This document shows positions 50,912 to 59,471 of a stretch of DNA of 64,000 nucleotides, piece after piece; within the stretch, counting starts at the first letter, position 1; the number at the start of each line of letters is the position of its first letter. This DNA comes from Hyphomicrobium_A sp963782555 (GTDB taxonomy: Bacteria; Pseudomonadota; Alphaproteobacteria; Rhizobiales; Hyphomicrobiaceae). The stretch is from contig CAWAKB010000005.1 in assembly GCA_963782555.1 (NCBI GenBank), forward strand, positions 930,001-994,000. Direction: 5' to 3'. The notes beneath the pieces were generated by a model. That model made no database searches. It was given only the letters and a program-made list of their open reading frames with translations, and had not been told where the DNA came from. A program made the translations under genes and the position numbers.

Positions 50912-53089
50912 CCGTAGAAGTGCTCGTCTATCGTGGTCGAGATGGCGACGGAGCAGGCGTTTTTGGCAACGTGCTCGGCACCGACTACACCTACAAGATC
51001 TCGACGATCGATGCGCCTTTGTCGTCGGACCCCAACGGGATTTCACAGGCTGGCGACGGGTTCGTCTATCGTGGCACTGGCGGCGACCTGATCTTCTCAA
51101 ACGGTTCCGAGGCCGGCACCACCACGATCGCGGACGACCAAAACGGCAATCCGATCTCCGATCCGGAGTTGTTTTCGGCCTTTGGACGAGAGTCCGCGTT
51201 CATGGCAGACACCGCCAGCGTGCCGGGCGGCACTGCTAGCTTTAAGGCGCCGTTCATGACCAACGGCGGCGCGACGCCCACGATCTTGCTACCCTCTTTC
51301 AACATCAGCGAATACCAGATCGTCGGCGACTACGTCTATGCGTTGAGCCAGGCTGGCGACCTCTATCGTGTCGATGCGGCCGGCCACTCAATGCTGATCG
51401 CGGATCAACCGAGCATCAGCAATCTTTTTGAGTTCGATGGCGATCTGTTCTTTGCGGGATACCTGCCGAATGAAACACATTACTATCGGGTCGATCACGA
51501 TACGGGGTGCCGTCACGGTCCTGGATGACGTACCTTACTCGACCTATTTTCGTGGCGTAACGCCGAGCGGCTTCTACTTCTGGTCCTACGATCCCGTCAC
51601 GGGCATTGAGCCCTACATTTCCGATGGTACCGGAGCCGGCACGCATCTGGTGAAGGACATCAACAGCGGCAGTGGTAATTCCTCAGACATCCAGCCCTAT
51701 GCCCACTACTTCACCGCACTTGGCGACAAGTTCATTTTCATTGCCAATGCTGGCGGACCTGAAGGCTATGAAGTCTGGGTTTCGGACGGGTCCGAGGCCG
51801 GTACATTCGCCCTCACCGGCCCAGAGGCGCAAGCAGCCGGGGGCAGTGTTTCTTGGCGACCTGGGGTTTACCAACTTCACTCCGGTGACTGTGAATGGCC
51901 TGACTCTTTCTTCCAGGCGTCGATGAGCGGTATCGGGCGAGAGCTGTTCGTCACCGACGGCACCGTGGTTGGCACGCATCTCGTCAAGGACATCAACCCC
52001 GGATCGAATAGCTCCACCCCGCTGAACTTCTACACCGACGGTGACCACTTCTACTTCGCCATCAGTTCCGGTCCGAATTCGGATTTGGTGTGGGTGTCGG
52101 ACGGGACCGAGGCGGGCACCCACGTCATTTCCGATCCAAACCCTGCAGGCACAATCCTAAATAACCCGCCCCAACTGTTGTCGACGATCCAACTCGACGT
52201 TGCCATTCCGACCCATGCGGTCGCCCACGACCTCAACGGCGACGGCACCTCCGACATCCTCTGGCGCAACGACAGTGGCATCCTCACCGACTGGCTCATG
52301 GACAACGGCCAGTACACAGGGTCCGGCTACGGCTATAGCGTGTCCACGGACTGGCACGTCGCCGGCACCGGGGATTTCAACGGCGACAGCACCTCCGACA
52401 TCCTATGGCGCAACGACAGCGGCATCCTCACCGACTGGCTGATGGACAACGGCCAATACACTGGGTCCGGCTATGGATACAGCGTTGGCACGGAATGGCG
52501 CGTCGCCGGCACAGGCGACTTTAACGGCGACGGCACCTCCGACATCCTGTGGCGCAACGACAGCGGCATCCTCACCGACTGGCTGATGGATAACGGCCAG
52601 TACACAGGGTCCGGATACGGATACAGCATCGGCACCGACTGGCACGTCGTCGGCGCGGGCGACTACGACGGAGACGGCGCCTCCGACATCCTATGGCGCA
52701 ACGACAGCGGCATCCTCACCGACTGGCTGATGGACAACGGCCAATACACTGGGTCCGGATACGGATACAGCATCGGCACCGACTGGCACGTCGTCGGCAC
52801 CGGCGATTTCAACGGAGACGGCACCTCCGACATCCTGTGGCGCAACGATAGCGGTGTCGTCACCGACTGGCTGATGAATGACGGCCAGTACACCGGCTCC
52901 GGCTATGGCTATAGCATCTCGACCGATTGGCAGGTTGCCGCAACCGGCGACTACAATGGGGATGGCACAGACGACATCCTATGGCGCAACGACGATGGGA
53001 CCGTTGCCACTTGGCTCATGGCCGACGGTCAGTATACGGGCCTGGGATCCGGCTATAGCATCTCCAACGACTGGCATATCCAGGCTTAG
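50908..53089 (+). pseudogene. Exoprotein 3: ELWGDT-like propeller plus FG-GAP cassette, frameshifted
   Basis: The start ATG at 50908 has GGGAG upstream. The N-terminal half (about 420 residues) is made of blocks ending in DGTEAGT-type motifs: FSNGSEAGTTTIAD, ISDGTGAGTHLVKDINSGSG, VWVSDGSEAGTFAL, LFVTDGTVVGTHLVKDINPG and VWVSDGTEAGTHVIS. This is the ELWxSDGTxxGT repeat family (hyalin/propeller-like). The C-terminal 290 residues are the intact cassette C. An extra G near 51506 shifts frame, and a compensating pair of indels lies near 51835 and 51900. No signal peptide is seen. A type I substrate role is inferred from the shared cassette. Confidence 0.75.
52223..53089 (+). repeat. DILWRN cassette, copy C (intact)
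   Basis: Six in-frame 48-codon units are seen, with GACxGCACCT landmarks at 52241 and 52385 giving a period of 144 bases. This is the only copy without frame damage, and it serves as the reference for the others. It ends SNDWHIQA then TAG. Confidence 0.92.
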
Positions 53090-53154
53090 CGGACTTTGCT
53101 TCGGGTCCGGCCGTTGGCCCGCGCCATCGGCCGCTGGGCTCGATAGAGCGGGTC

Positions 53155-53430
53155 TTGACCCCGTCCGTTCGAGCCAGGTGCGCGCGTTTTTGGCGACAAA
53201 TTCAGGTTTGTTGTCGGAGCGAATGTGCTCGCGTGGTCCGTGCACGAGAGACAGTCTGGAATATTGCCAGACCTGGACCGTCCCGCGCCAACGATTGCCA
53301 GGCACCAAGGCGGACCCGCTTGACGCTGACGCTGCAGGACCAGCATCTGCGGATGCGCCGGTAGACGTAACGGCCAAACTGCGTGGCCAGCCGCACAACG
53401 TTGGCCGTCGATGTGACTTCGTGAACTGAC
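53155..53430 (-). pseudogene. IS3-family transposase relic
   Basis: On the minus strand two stretches of an OrfB-type DDE transposase can be read: LATQFGRYVYRRIRRMLV, and then HGPREHIRSDNKPEFVAKNA, which contains the second catalytic Asp (SDNxPEFVA). Frames differ between the two and both ends are missing. No terminal inverted repeats were found. It sits exactly between exoprotein 3 and the truncated exoprotein 4. Confidence 0.65.
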
Positions 53431-53469
53431 CGATGATGCTCCGTCGCGTAGCGCTTCCGTGCATGTTGC

Positions 53470-55130
53470 CGGCCCCGCTGGTCAGCGATACTATCTGCTT
53501 CAACGTCACAGATCACGCGGGTGCTTACAATCTCATTGTCATCGCGACGATCTCGACCCAAGAGAGCGGCGCAGACGCTAGCCAATAGGGCATCAATTTC
53601 GAAGATGCCAGCACACCAACCGCAACTGAGACTAAGGAGGTGCGTTACAGTATTGTGATGGATTGTCTTGGTGCTCCGGCAGTCACTATTTCAAGGTCGT
53701 CAATGCGAATCATGAGATCGCCGTAGGCTTACAGATCTGTTCGATAGATGAAGTCACCTAGCGTAATGGCGTCGACTACGTCTCCAACAATGCCCCTGGC
53801 TATTTTAGTTGGTTGTCTGGCCAATTATGGCTACACGAATATAGCGAATGCATGCGATTATGGCCGCAATATACTCGACCAGCCCGCGGGCCCCGCAACC
53901 AATTCTACGATTGGCACAGATACTGGCCACTTAAGCGCGTACACGGCTGATGTTCTAAGTTATTTCGAGGGGCTCTCGCAGAGATTCATTGATTCGTCAG
54001 GTGGCCGCCCCTTGTATGGGATTACTGTTTATGGATGTGCAGATGTTTTGGATGCAGTCAATAGTTCGAACCTCGCTCAATATACGCGGCTAACCGATAC
54101 GCCAAGTAGGGTAGGATCTTTAAATCATACCAATTATTCCACACTGCAGCATAGCAGTCGCTACATAGCCACGTTTGCTGGAGTAGAGGTCGATCACAAC
54201 GCAACGGTGGGATTCAATTTGGGCCAACGGCGCATGCTGACGACGAGGGCTTCGTCGAAGTCCAACGACTTCAACCGGGACGGTACTAGCGACATCCTTT
54301 GGCGCAACGACAATGGACTCGTCCACCAATTGGCTCATGCATGACGGTCAGTATACCGGCTCCAGCTACGGATACAGCATAGGCACTGACTGGCACGTCG
54401 TCGGCACCGGGGACTTCGACGCCGACGGTACCTCGGACATCTTGTGGCGCAACAACAGTGGCATTGTCAGCGTCTGGCTCATGCATGACGGCCAGCACAC
54501 GGTCCCGACCACGGAAATAACATGTCAACCGATTGGCGTGTCGTCGGCACCGGCGACTTCAACGGAGACGGCACCTCAGACATCTTATGGCGCAACAACA
54601 GTGGCACCGTCACCATCTGGCTCATGCATGATGGCCAGCACGCCGGCACCAGCTACAGATATAGTATGTCGACCGATTGGCACGTCGTCGGTACAGGCGA
54701 CTTCAACGGAGATGGCACTACGGACATCTTGTGGCGCGACAACAGCGGCCTCGTCACGGTCTGGCCCATGCATGGCGGCAAGTACACCGGCTTCGGGCAC
54801 GGATACAGCATGTCGACGGATTGGCACATTACCGGCACCGGGGACTTCAACGGAGATGGCACAACAGACATCTTGTGGCGCAACGGCAGCGGCCTCGTCA
54901 CCGACTGGCTCATGCGTGACGGCCAGTATACCGGCTCCGGCTACGGATATAGCATATCGACGGATTGGCAGGTTGCGGCCGCCGGAGACTACGATGGGGA
55001 TGGTACGGACGACATCCTCTGGCGCAACAATCGTGATGGGCGGATTACCATCTGGCTCATGGACGACGGTAAGTATACGGGCCTTGGAACCGGTTATACC
55101 CTCTCCCAGCACTGGCATATCCAAGGCTAG
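53470..55130 (+). pseudogene. Exoprotein 4: 5'-truncated paralogue of exoprotein 1
   Basis: The segment opens with the end of a cadherin-like repeat (SDTICFNVTDHAGAYNLIV, close to the exoprotein 1 unit). A DUF1906-like domain follows: INFEDASTPTATETKEVRYY, FKVVNANHEIAVGLQICSID, DVLSYFEGLSQRFIDSSGGR, YGITVYGCADVLDA, and a terminal LQHSSRYIATFAGVEVDHNA. The DILWRN cassette is copy D. Frame changes or stops occur near 53588, 53660, 53760, 54320 and 54510. Architecture repeats that of exoprotein 1, but everything upstream of the last repeat is lost next to the IS3 relic. The DNA of the cadherin/DUF1906 part is AT-richer than its neighbours. Confidence 0.65.
54265..55130 (+). repeat. DILWRN cassette, copy D (divergent)
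   Basis: About six 144-base units with the same ending (QHWHIQG then TAG), but with many substitutions relative to A-C (for example WLMHDGQHAGTSY and WPMHGGKYTGFGH). It is the oldest-looking copy. The flank after its stop (GGCCCGACGAATTGC) also occurs after copy B. Confidence 0.9.
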
Positions 55131-55299
55131 CTGAATTCGCTTCGGATCGAACCGTTGGCCCGACGAATTGCTAATGGCGTGAACTCGCCCGCGCTGCCAT
55201 CGACTCCAACCATTCGTTAAGCATATCCATCCTCTTTGTGCGTGTGTGCACGAATTGTGCAAGGCATCTCCTAAGGCATTGAGAGACCGGCAGGACCCT

Positions 55300-55400
55300 A
55301 CCCTGCCGACTTTAAATAGGCTACCGTCCGGCTATTGGCGAGCCCGGGTTCGCCGCAAGGGTCAACACGCTTTGCTGGGGAGGTCGCGGGCTCCATCGTG
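55300..55400 (+). pseudogene. Integrase N-terminal relic at right end of island
   Basis: The peptide NRLPSGYWRARVRRKGQHA is homologous to the arm-binding entry of the integrase at 19.5 kb (TKLPPGHWRAQVRRKGQYA), and the DNA matches over about 65 bases at roughly three-quarters identity. The frame ends soon after. It marks the right edge of the island, or a second insertion at the same locus. Confidence 0.6.
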
Positions 55401-55533
55401 AATACGGCGCGGCGTATGCATGGCGTAGCCATGTTGGCTTGAGATTGGGCGCACGTGCCCAATCCAAACGTCGGACGGCTTGGCCCGTCAGGCGCGCGCT
55501 TATCGGCTTTGTCGGGTATCGGACAAATCAGCG

Positions 55534-55776
55534 ATGCACAATAAGCGGCTCGAAGCCTTACGCACCAATCCGGGGGGCGACTGGACCCCGGCCGATCTCG
55601 AGATCACGGCGTCGCAATAGGCCATCAAATTCCGCAAGGTGACCGGCACCCACGAGGTGTTTCTGCACCCCTCGGTGCCCAATTGCGTGGCCGTTCCCCT
55701 CAAGAAGAAAATCCGGGCCCCGCATGTCAGGGCGTTCGTCGCCATGGTCGACCGCATGGAAGAGCTCGACCAATGA
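55534..55776 (+). pseudogene. hicA: HicA-family mRNA interferase toxin with internal stop
   Basis: The 80-codon frame reads MHNKRLEALRTNPGGDWTPA then DLEITASQ, a TAG at 55618-55620, and AIKFRKVTGTHEVFLHPSVP with NCVAVPLKKKIRAPHVRAFV. The layout W-x-ADLE, G(S/T)H-x-x-F-x-HP and VP is that of HicA toxins, which cleave mRNA using the histidine in the GTH motif. The in-frame amber codon lies before the catalytic His, so the toxin cannot be made unless the stop is suppressed or is a sequencing error. It overlaps the hicB start by four bases. Confidence 0.7.
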
Positions 55777-55991
55777 CCGACGCCAGCGCCTATGCTTATG
55801 ACGTGGCAGAGCTTGCGGCCGAGGATGGCGGCGGTTTCATCGTCACCTTTCCCGATATCCCGGGCGTGCTCGGCATCGGCGACAACAAGGGGGAGGCCAT
55901 AGCCGATGGGCAGCAGGCGCTTTTTGCCTGCCTCGATGCGCCCAAAGCGGTCGACCGCGAGCCGCCCGCTCCCTCCGCGCCGCGCGCGTAA
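55773..55991 (+). CDS. hicB: HicB-family antitoxin, short form
   Basis: The 72-residue product has the HicB partial RNase-H fold: YAYDVAELAAEDGGGFIVTF, PDIPGVLGIGD, KGEAIADGQQALFACLD. The family normally continues after PPxPS with a C-terminal DNA-binding ribbon-helix-helix or HTH; here it ends right after PPAPSAPRA, so the DNA-binding part is missing. It could still bind toxin. The gene is coupled to hicA by an ATGA overlap, the standard HicAB order. Confidence 0.75.
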   Translation: MTDASAYAYDVAELAAEDGGGFIVTFPDIPGVLGIGDNKGEAIADGQQALFACLDAPKAVDREPPAPSAPRA

Positions 55992-56134
55992 AGGCCGAAG
56001 TCGAGCCTCGTCCGCTCGCGTCATTGGCGCTCGACCTACTCAGCTCCGGCAGGTCGTCCTCGCCACCCGCTGGTGGCCCAATTCTTGATTGAGGTGGCCT
56101 GTGCGAGCCCTCAACTCCAGTAGGACGAACATCC

Positions 56135-56329
56135 ATGCCTTTGAAAGAGGACGCCATCCAGCCGGGCAAATGCTACAAAACCAAGGTGGCTGAAAGCTAC
56201 CGGGTGATATCCATTACGCGCGGCATTGTGACCTATCAAACGCTGACCTCGCCACTGCGCATCAATACCGGCATCAAGGCGTTTGCCGACGCCGTCTACA
56301 AGGAGATCCCCTGCCCGGCTCAGGGCTAG
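56135..56329 (+). CDS. Small hypothetical protein (64 aa)
   Basis: A compact 64-residue protein beginning MPLKEDAIQPGKCYKTKVAE, with beta-strand-rich sequence (YRVISITRGIVTYQTLTS) and no signal peptide. Two Cys residues lie near each end. It resembles small conserved hypotheticals of rhizobial genomes, but I cannot name a family. It ends 12 bases before the stop of the convergent aminotransferase fragment. Confidence 0.5.
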   Translation: MPLKEDAIQPGKCYKTKVAESYRVISITRGIVTYQTLTSPLRINTGIKAFADAVYKEIPCPAQG

Positions 56330-56341
56330 TGTAGCGGCTCG

Positions 56342-57150
56342 TCAGAGCACCGGTGAAAGGCTGGCGCAGGCGGCATCGAGCGCCGCCACGGCCTGCTTTA
56401 TCTCGTCCTCGGTTACGCTGAGCCTAGGCAGGAGCCCGAGGACATTGTCGCGGCCGGTGATGGTCGCGAGCCCATGCTCCAACAGCTTCTGCTGAAGCGC
56501 TGCGGCCGGCACACGTAGCTTGAGCGTTTGCCACAGTCCCATCCCGTAGTGCGCCTCGACGACCGCGGGGTGGTTCCGGCGTATCCAATACAGCTGCTCC
56601 TCGAAGGCCCAGCTTCGCTCCTCGATCTGGCGCAAAAAGCCCGGTGCCAGCAGCCGGTCGAGCGCCTGGTGCGCCCCTGCGATTGCGAGCGGATGGGCCG
56701 ATCCCTCGTCGGCCGGCCCTAAAATCTTTTCGATGCGTTTCGTCATCAGAAGCGCGCCGAGCGGCAACCCACCAGCCAGATTGTTGCCGATGATGATGAG
56801 GTCGGGAGACGCACCCGACCACTCGTGCGCCCACAGAGCGCCGGTGCGGCCGAGCCCGCTCTCGCTCTCGTCATAGGCGAGAACAAGATCATATTCGTCG
56901 GCGATGCTGCGCAGGCCCATCAGGAAGCCGTTTTGCGGCGGCTCGAAGGTTCCCTTGCGCTGCAGCGGCTCCACCAGGATGCCGGCCGTCTGCGGGCGCA
57001 CGACGGCGCGCACCGATGCAAGGTCGTTGAAGATTGCCTGGTCGAAATAGCTGTCCAAGGGCTCCAGCGCGCGGGCAAATCTCGTCTCTCCCACCGCAAG
57101 GCCCAGCAGCGGGGAATGGCCGTGAAATGCGCTCTCCAGCGTAATGATGC
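56342..57150 (-). pseudogene. Class III aminotransferase, N-terminally truncated, PLP Lys replaced
   Basis: About 270 residues of the acetylornithine/ornithine-type aminotransferase fold remain, starting at IITLESAFHGHSPLLGLAVG. AGILVEPLQRKGTFEPPQNG, LVLAYDESESGLGRTGALWA, then PDLIIIGNNLAGGLPLGALL and the C-terminal domain through LGLLPRLSVTEDEIKQAVAA are intact. The first third, with the substrate and PLP phosphate loops, is missing. The lysine that normally forms the Schiff base (AKGLGGG) aligns with Asn in GNNLAGG. The left junction near 57150 runs into an unrelated plus-strand fragment. It is not expected to be active as a transaminase. Confidence 0.7.
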
Positions 57151-57153
57151 GGC

Positions 57154-57288
57154 GACAAAAAGCTTGAGCGGCTGATCTCGCGCGTCGCGCCGGATGCAAA
57201 GAGCCGCAGCTATGTGAAGACCATGCGCGCGCAAGCCGCCCGCGAAGGCCATTTGAGCAACTACAGCCGTTCCGAGCGCCGGCGCTGA
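57154..57288 (+). pseudogene. C-terminal fragment of an unknown protein
   Basis: Forty-four codons read KKLERLISRVAPDAKSRSYV then KTMRAQAAREGHLSNYSRSE and stop at TGA 57286-57288. An in-frame stop at 57145 and the aminotransferase junction at 57150 show that the upstream part is lost. The peptide looks like a genuine basic helical C-terminus, but no family is recognised. Confidence 0.35.
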
Positions 57289-57397
57289 TCCCCGCATTGC
57301 AGGCGCAAGAGGGCGCCCCAACGCTGCCACCCCTTTGCAGAGCGCGGTTGCCGTCCCAAATTGAGCGGGTCGAATGCCATTCACGAGGCAGCGCGCC

Positions 57398-58096
57398 ATG
57401 ATCGATCTTTACTACTGGACCACGCCCAACGGCCACAAGATCACGATCTTTCTGGAGGAGGCCGGGGTCGCCTACCGCATCGTTCCGGTGAACATCGGCA
57501 AAGGCGAGCAGTTCAAATCGGATTTCCTGCGCGTTGCGCCCAACAACCGCATCCCGGCGATCATCGACACCGCACCCACCGACGGCGGCGCGCCGATCAG
57601 CGTCTTTGAATTGGGGGCCATCCTCCAGTATCTGGCCGAGAAGACCGGCAAATTTCTCCCCCACGACGTGCGCGGCCGTGTCGAGGTGATGCAGTGGCTG
57701 TTCTGGCAGATGGCGGGCCTCGGCCCCATGGCCGGGCAGAACCACCACTTCGTGCAGTACGCGCCCGAACGCATCGCGTATGCGACCGAGCGCTACGTGA
57801 AGGAAACCAACCGGCTCTACGGCGTGCTCGACCAGCGACTCGCCGACCGGGACTATGTCGCGGGCGATTACTCGATCGCCGACATGGCGATCTATCCCTG
57901 GATCGTGCCCTACAAGAACCAGAAGCAGACGCTTGAGGACTTTCCGCATTTGAAACGCTGGTTCGAGCGGATCGCCGCACGCCCCGCGGTCAAGCGCGCC
58001 TACGAGCGCGCACGAGAGATCAACCAGGGCTCGGTCGTGTCGGAAGAGTTGCGGGCCATCTTGTTCGGCCAGACGGCCGCCGTCGTCCGGCGATGA
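57398..58096 (+). CDS. Glutathione S-transferase, YfcG/Ure2-like
   Basis: The 232-residue product starts MIDLYYWTTPNGHKITIFLE, with the Asn-Gly-Lys glutathione contacts typical of the Nu-class (YfcG/YghU) disulfide-bond oxidoreductases. It continues FLRVAPNNRIPAIID (cis-Pro), ISVFELGAILQYLAEKTG, a central LFWQMAGLGPMAGQNHHFVQ motif characteristic of this class, and YSIADMAIYPWI in the helical domain. An upstream ATG at 57374 would add eight residues, but MIDLYYW is the usual family start. It reduces disulfides with two glutathiones. The next gene follows after eight bases. Confidence 0.93.
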   Translation: MIDLYYWTTPNGHKITIFLEEAGVAYRIVPVNIGKGEQFKSDFLRVAPNNRIPAIIDTAPTDGGAPISVFELGAILQYLAEKTGKFLPHDVRGRVEVMQWLFWQMAGLGPMAGQNHHFVQYAPERIAYATERYVKETNRLYGVLDQRLADRDYVAGDYSIADMAIYPWIVPYKNQKQTLEDFPHLKRWFERIAARPAVKRAYERAREINQGSVVSEELRAILFGQTAAVVRR

Positions 58097-58103
58097 GCTG
58101 ACG

Positions 58104-58793
58104 ATGGATGCGCGGGTGCGGCCCAAGGTGCTGTTCTTCGACGTCAATGAGACGTTGCTCGACTTGAGCGCGATGCGCGCGAGCGTGGGGAACGCGCTCG
58201 GCGGCCGGCCCGACCTGCTGCCCTTGTGGTTCACCACCATGCTGCAGCATGCGCTGGTGGAGACCATCGCCGGCCGCTACCACGATTTCGGCGTCATAGG
58301 TGCGGCCGCACTGATGATGATTGCGCGCAACCACGACATCTCGCTCAGCGAGGAAGAGGCACAACGCGCCATCGCGCCGATCCGCTCTCTGCCGCCGCAC
58401 GGCGACGTTGCGCCGGCCCTCAAGGCGCTGCGCCAGGCCGGGTTCCGCCTGGTGGCGCTGACCAACTCGTTCCGCGCCGCCGTCACTGCGCAGATCGCCA
58501 ACGCCGGACTTGCGGACTTCTTCGAGGACAAGCTGAGCGTCGAGGACGTCCAGGTGTTCAAGCCGCATCCGCTCGTCTACCGCTCGGCGGCCCACAAGAT
58601 GGGCATCGACGCATCCGAGTGCCTGCTCATCGCCGCGCACGGCTGGGATATCGCCGGCGCCTTGTGGGCGGGATGGCGCGCGGCCTTTCTGTCGCGGCCG
58701 GGCGCTCAGCTCTATCCCCTGGCGCCTCGGCCGGAAATCGTTGAGCCCGACATGTCGAAGATCGCAGAAAGACTGATCGCGCTTGCTGCCTGA
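58104..58793 (+). CDS. Type II haloacid dehalogenase (HAD superfamily)
   Basis: The 229-residue product has HAD motif I VLFFDVNETLLDL with nucleophile D13, motif II LVALTNSF, motif III Lys in VFKPHPLVYRSAAHKMGI and motif IV HGWDIAGALWAGWRAAF. The cap region between motifs I and II is the helical type of L-2-haloacid dehalogenases. It hydrolyses 2-haloacids or acts as a phosphatase. It is eight bases after the GST gene, and the pair may act in detoxification. Confidence 0.92.
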   Translation: MDARVRPKVLFFDVNETLLDLSAMRASVGNALGGRPDLLPLWFTTMLQHALVETIAGRYHDFGVIGAAALMMIARNHDISLSEEEAQRAIAPIRSLPPHGDVAPALKALRQAGFRLVALTNSFRAAVTAQIANAGLADFFEDKLSVEDVQVFKPHPLVYRSAAHKMGIDASECLLIAAHGWDIAGALWAGWRAAFLSRPGAQLYPLAPRPEIVEPDMSKIAERLIALAA

Positions 58794-58926
58794 AGGCGGG
58801 GCCTAGGCGCTACGCGCTTCGTTTCCTTAACAAATTAGCATGCCTGCCCTTCATCCCGTGCAATGGAACGCATTCGCGGCCCTTGGCGTTGTCGTCGGCA
58901 AACCGCAGCCTCAATGGGGTGGCGCC

Positions 58927-59301
58927 ATGGCCGCCAAGACCCGCAAGAGAGAGCTCTCCGGCCGCAAGATCCTCGTCGTCGAGGACGAGATGCTGGTCGC
59001 GATCGACTATTGCCAGTGCCTGGCCCAGGCTGGCGCCGAGATCATGGGGCCCTTCCCCTCGGTCTCGCAGGCGTTGAAGGCGGTCGACACGGGTCGGGTC
59101 GACGTCGCAGTGCTCGACTACGCTTTGGCCGACCAGACCAGCGATCCGCTGCAAAATGAGCTCGAGCGGCGCGACATCCCCTTCGTCGTAATTACCGGCT
59201 ACCCGCGCGTACTCGTGCGGCGAAACGCGCGGCAGAACGTCCTTTCCAAGCCCGTATCGCCCGACGTCCTGCGCGAGACGGTCGTAGCGGCCTGCCGCTG
59301 A
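58927..59301 (+). CDS. Single-domain response regulator
   Basis: The 124-residue product is a lone REC domain. The acidic pocket is VVEDEM (E19/D20), the phospho-acceptor D64 is in VDVAVLDYALAD, the conserved Thr is in FVVITGYPR, and the Lys is in NVLSKPVS. There is no output domain. The ATG at 58927 is preferred; an upstream ATG at 58840 would add 29 residues unlike the family. It could be a phosphate shuttle for one of the histidine kinases in the window, or a general stress-type regulator; no partner is adjacent. Confidence 0.88.
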   Translation: MAAKTRKRELSGRKILVVEDEMLVAIDYCQCLAQAGAEIMGPFPSVSQALKAVDTGRVDVAVLDYALADQTSDPLQNELERRDIPFVVITGYPRVLVRRNARQNVLSKPVSPDVLRETVVAACR

Positions 59302-59471
59302 CACGGCCTCATAGCTTATGCCGCGTTAACGGATGCGATTTTTGCGCGCCCCGGTCATGACGTGATAATGAGCGGTAGGGTAGTATTCCCGCCTCGATCG
59401 AATGATCGCCACTCGGCGGCCGGCGTCTCTTCTGGGCGTCGGATAACGCCCGCGCTGCCCCGGTGAGCCGC

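Larger units (their letters stand above)
19492..55400. mobile_element. Putative genomic island at the dusA 5' end
   Basis: The segment begins with a tyrosine-integrase gene divergent from dusA and ends with a second, homologous integrase N-terminal fragment at about 55.3 kb in the same orientation. Between them the gene content is accessory: exporter, exoproteins, glycosyltransferases, an IS3 relic. Several AT-richer patches (for example 30.1-30.7 and 53.6-54.2 kb) contrast with the GC-rich flanks. I did not find a perfect direct repeat of dusA sequence at the right end, so boundaries are approximate and the element could be two nested or tandem islands. Confidence 0.55.

Noticed and set aside
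52223..53089. 144-base periodic repeats considered as a CRISPR-like array
   Set aside because: Units are coding, 48 codons long, contiguous without spacers, and translate to FG-GAP repeats.
57151..58267. Upstream extension of the aminotransferase frame to 641 codons
   Set aside because: The extension is antisense to the GST gene, lies beyond a rearrangement junction, and is not aminotransferase-like.
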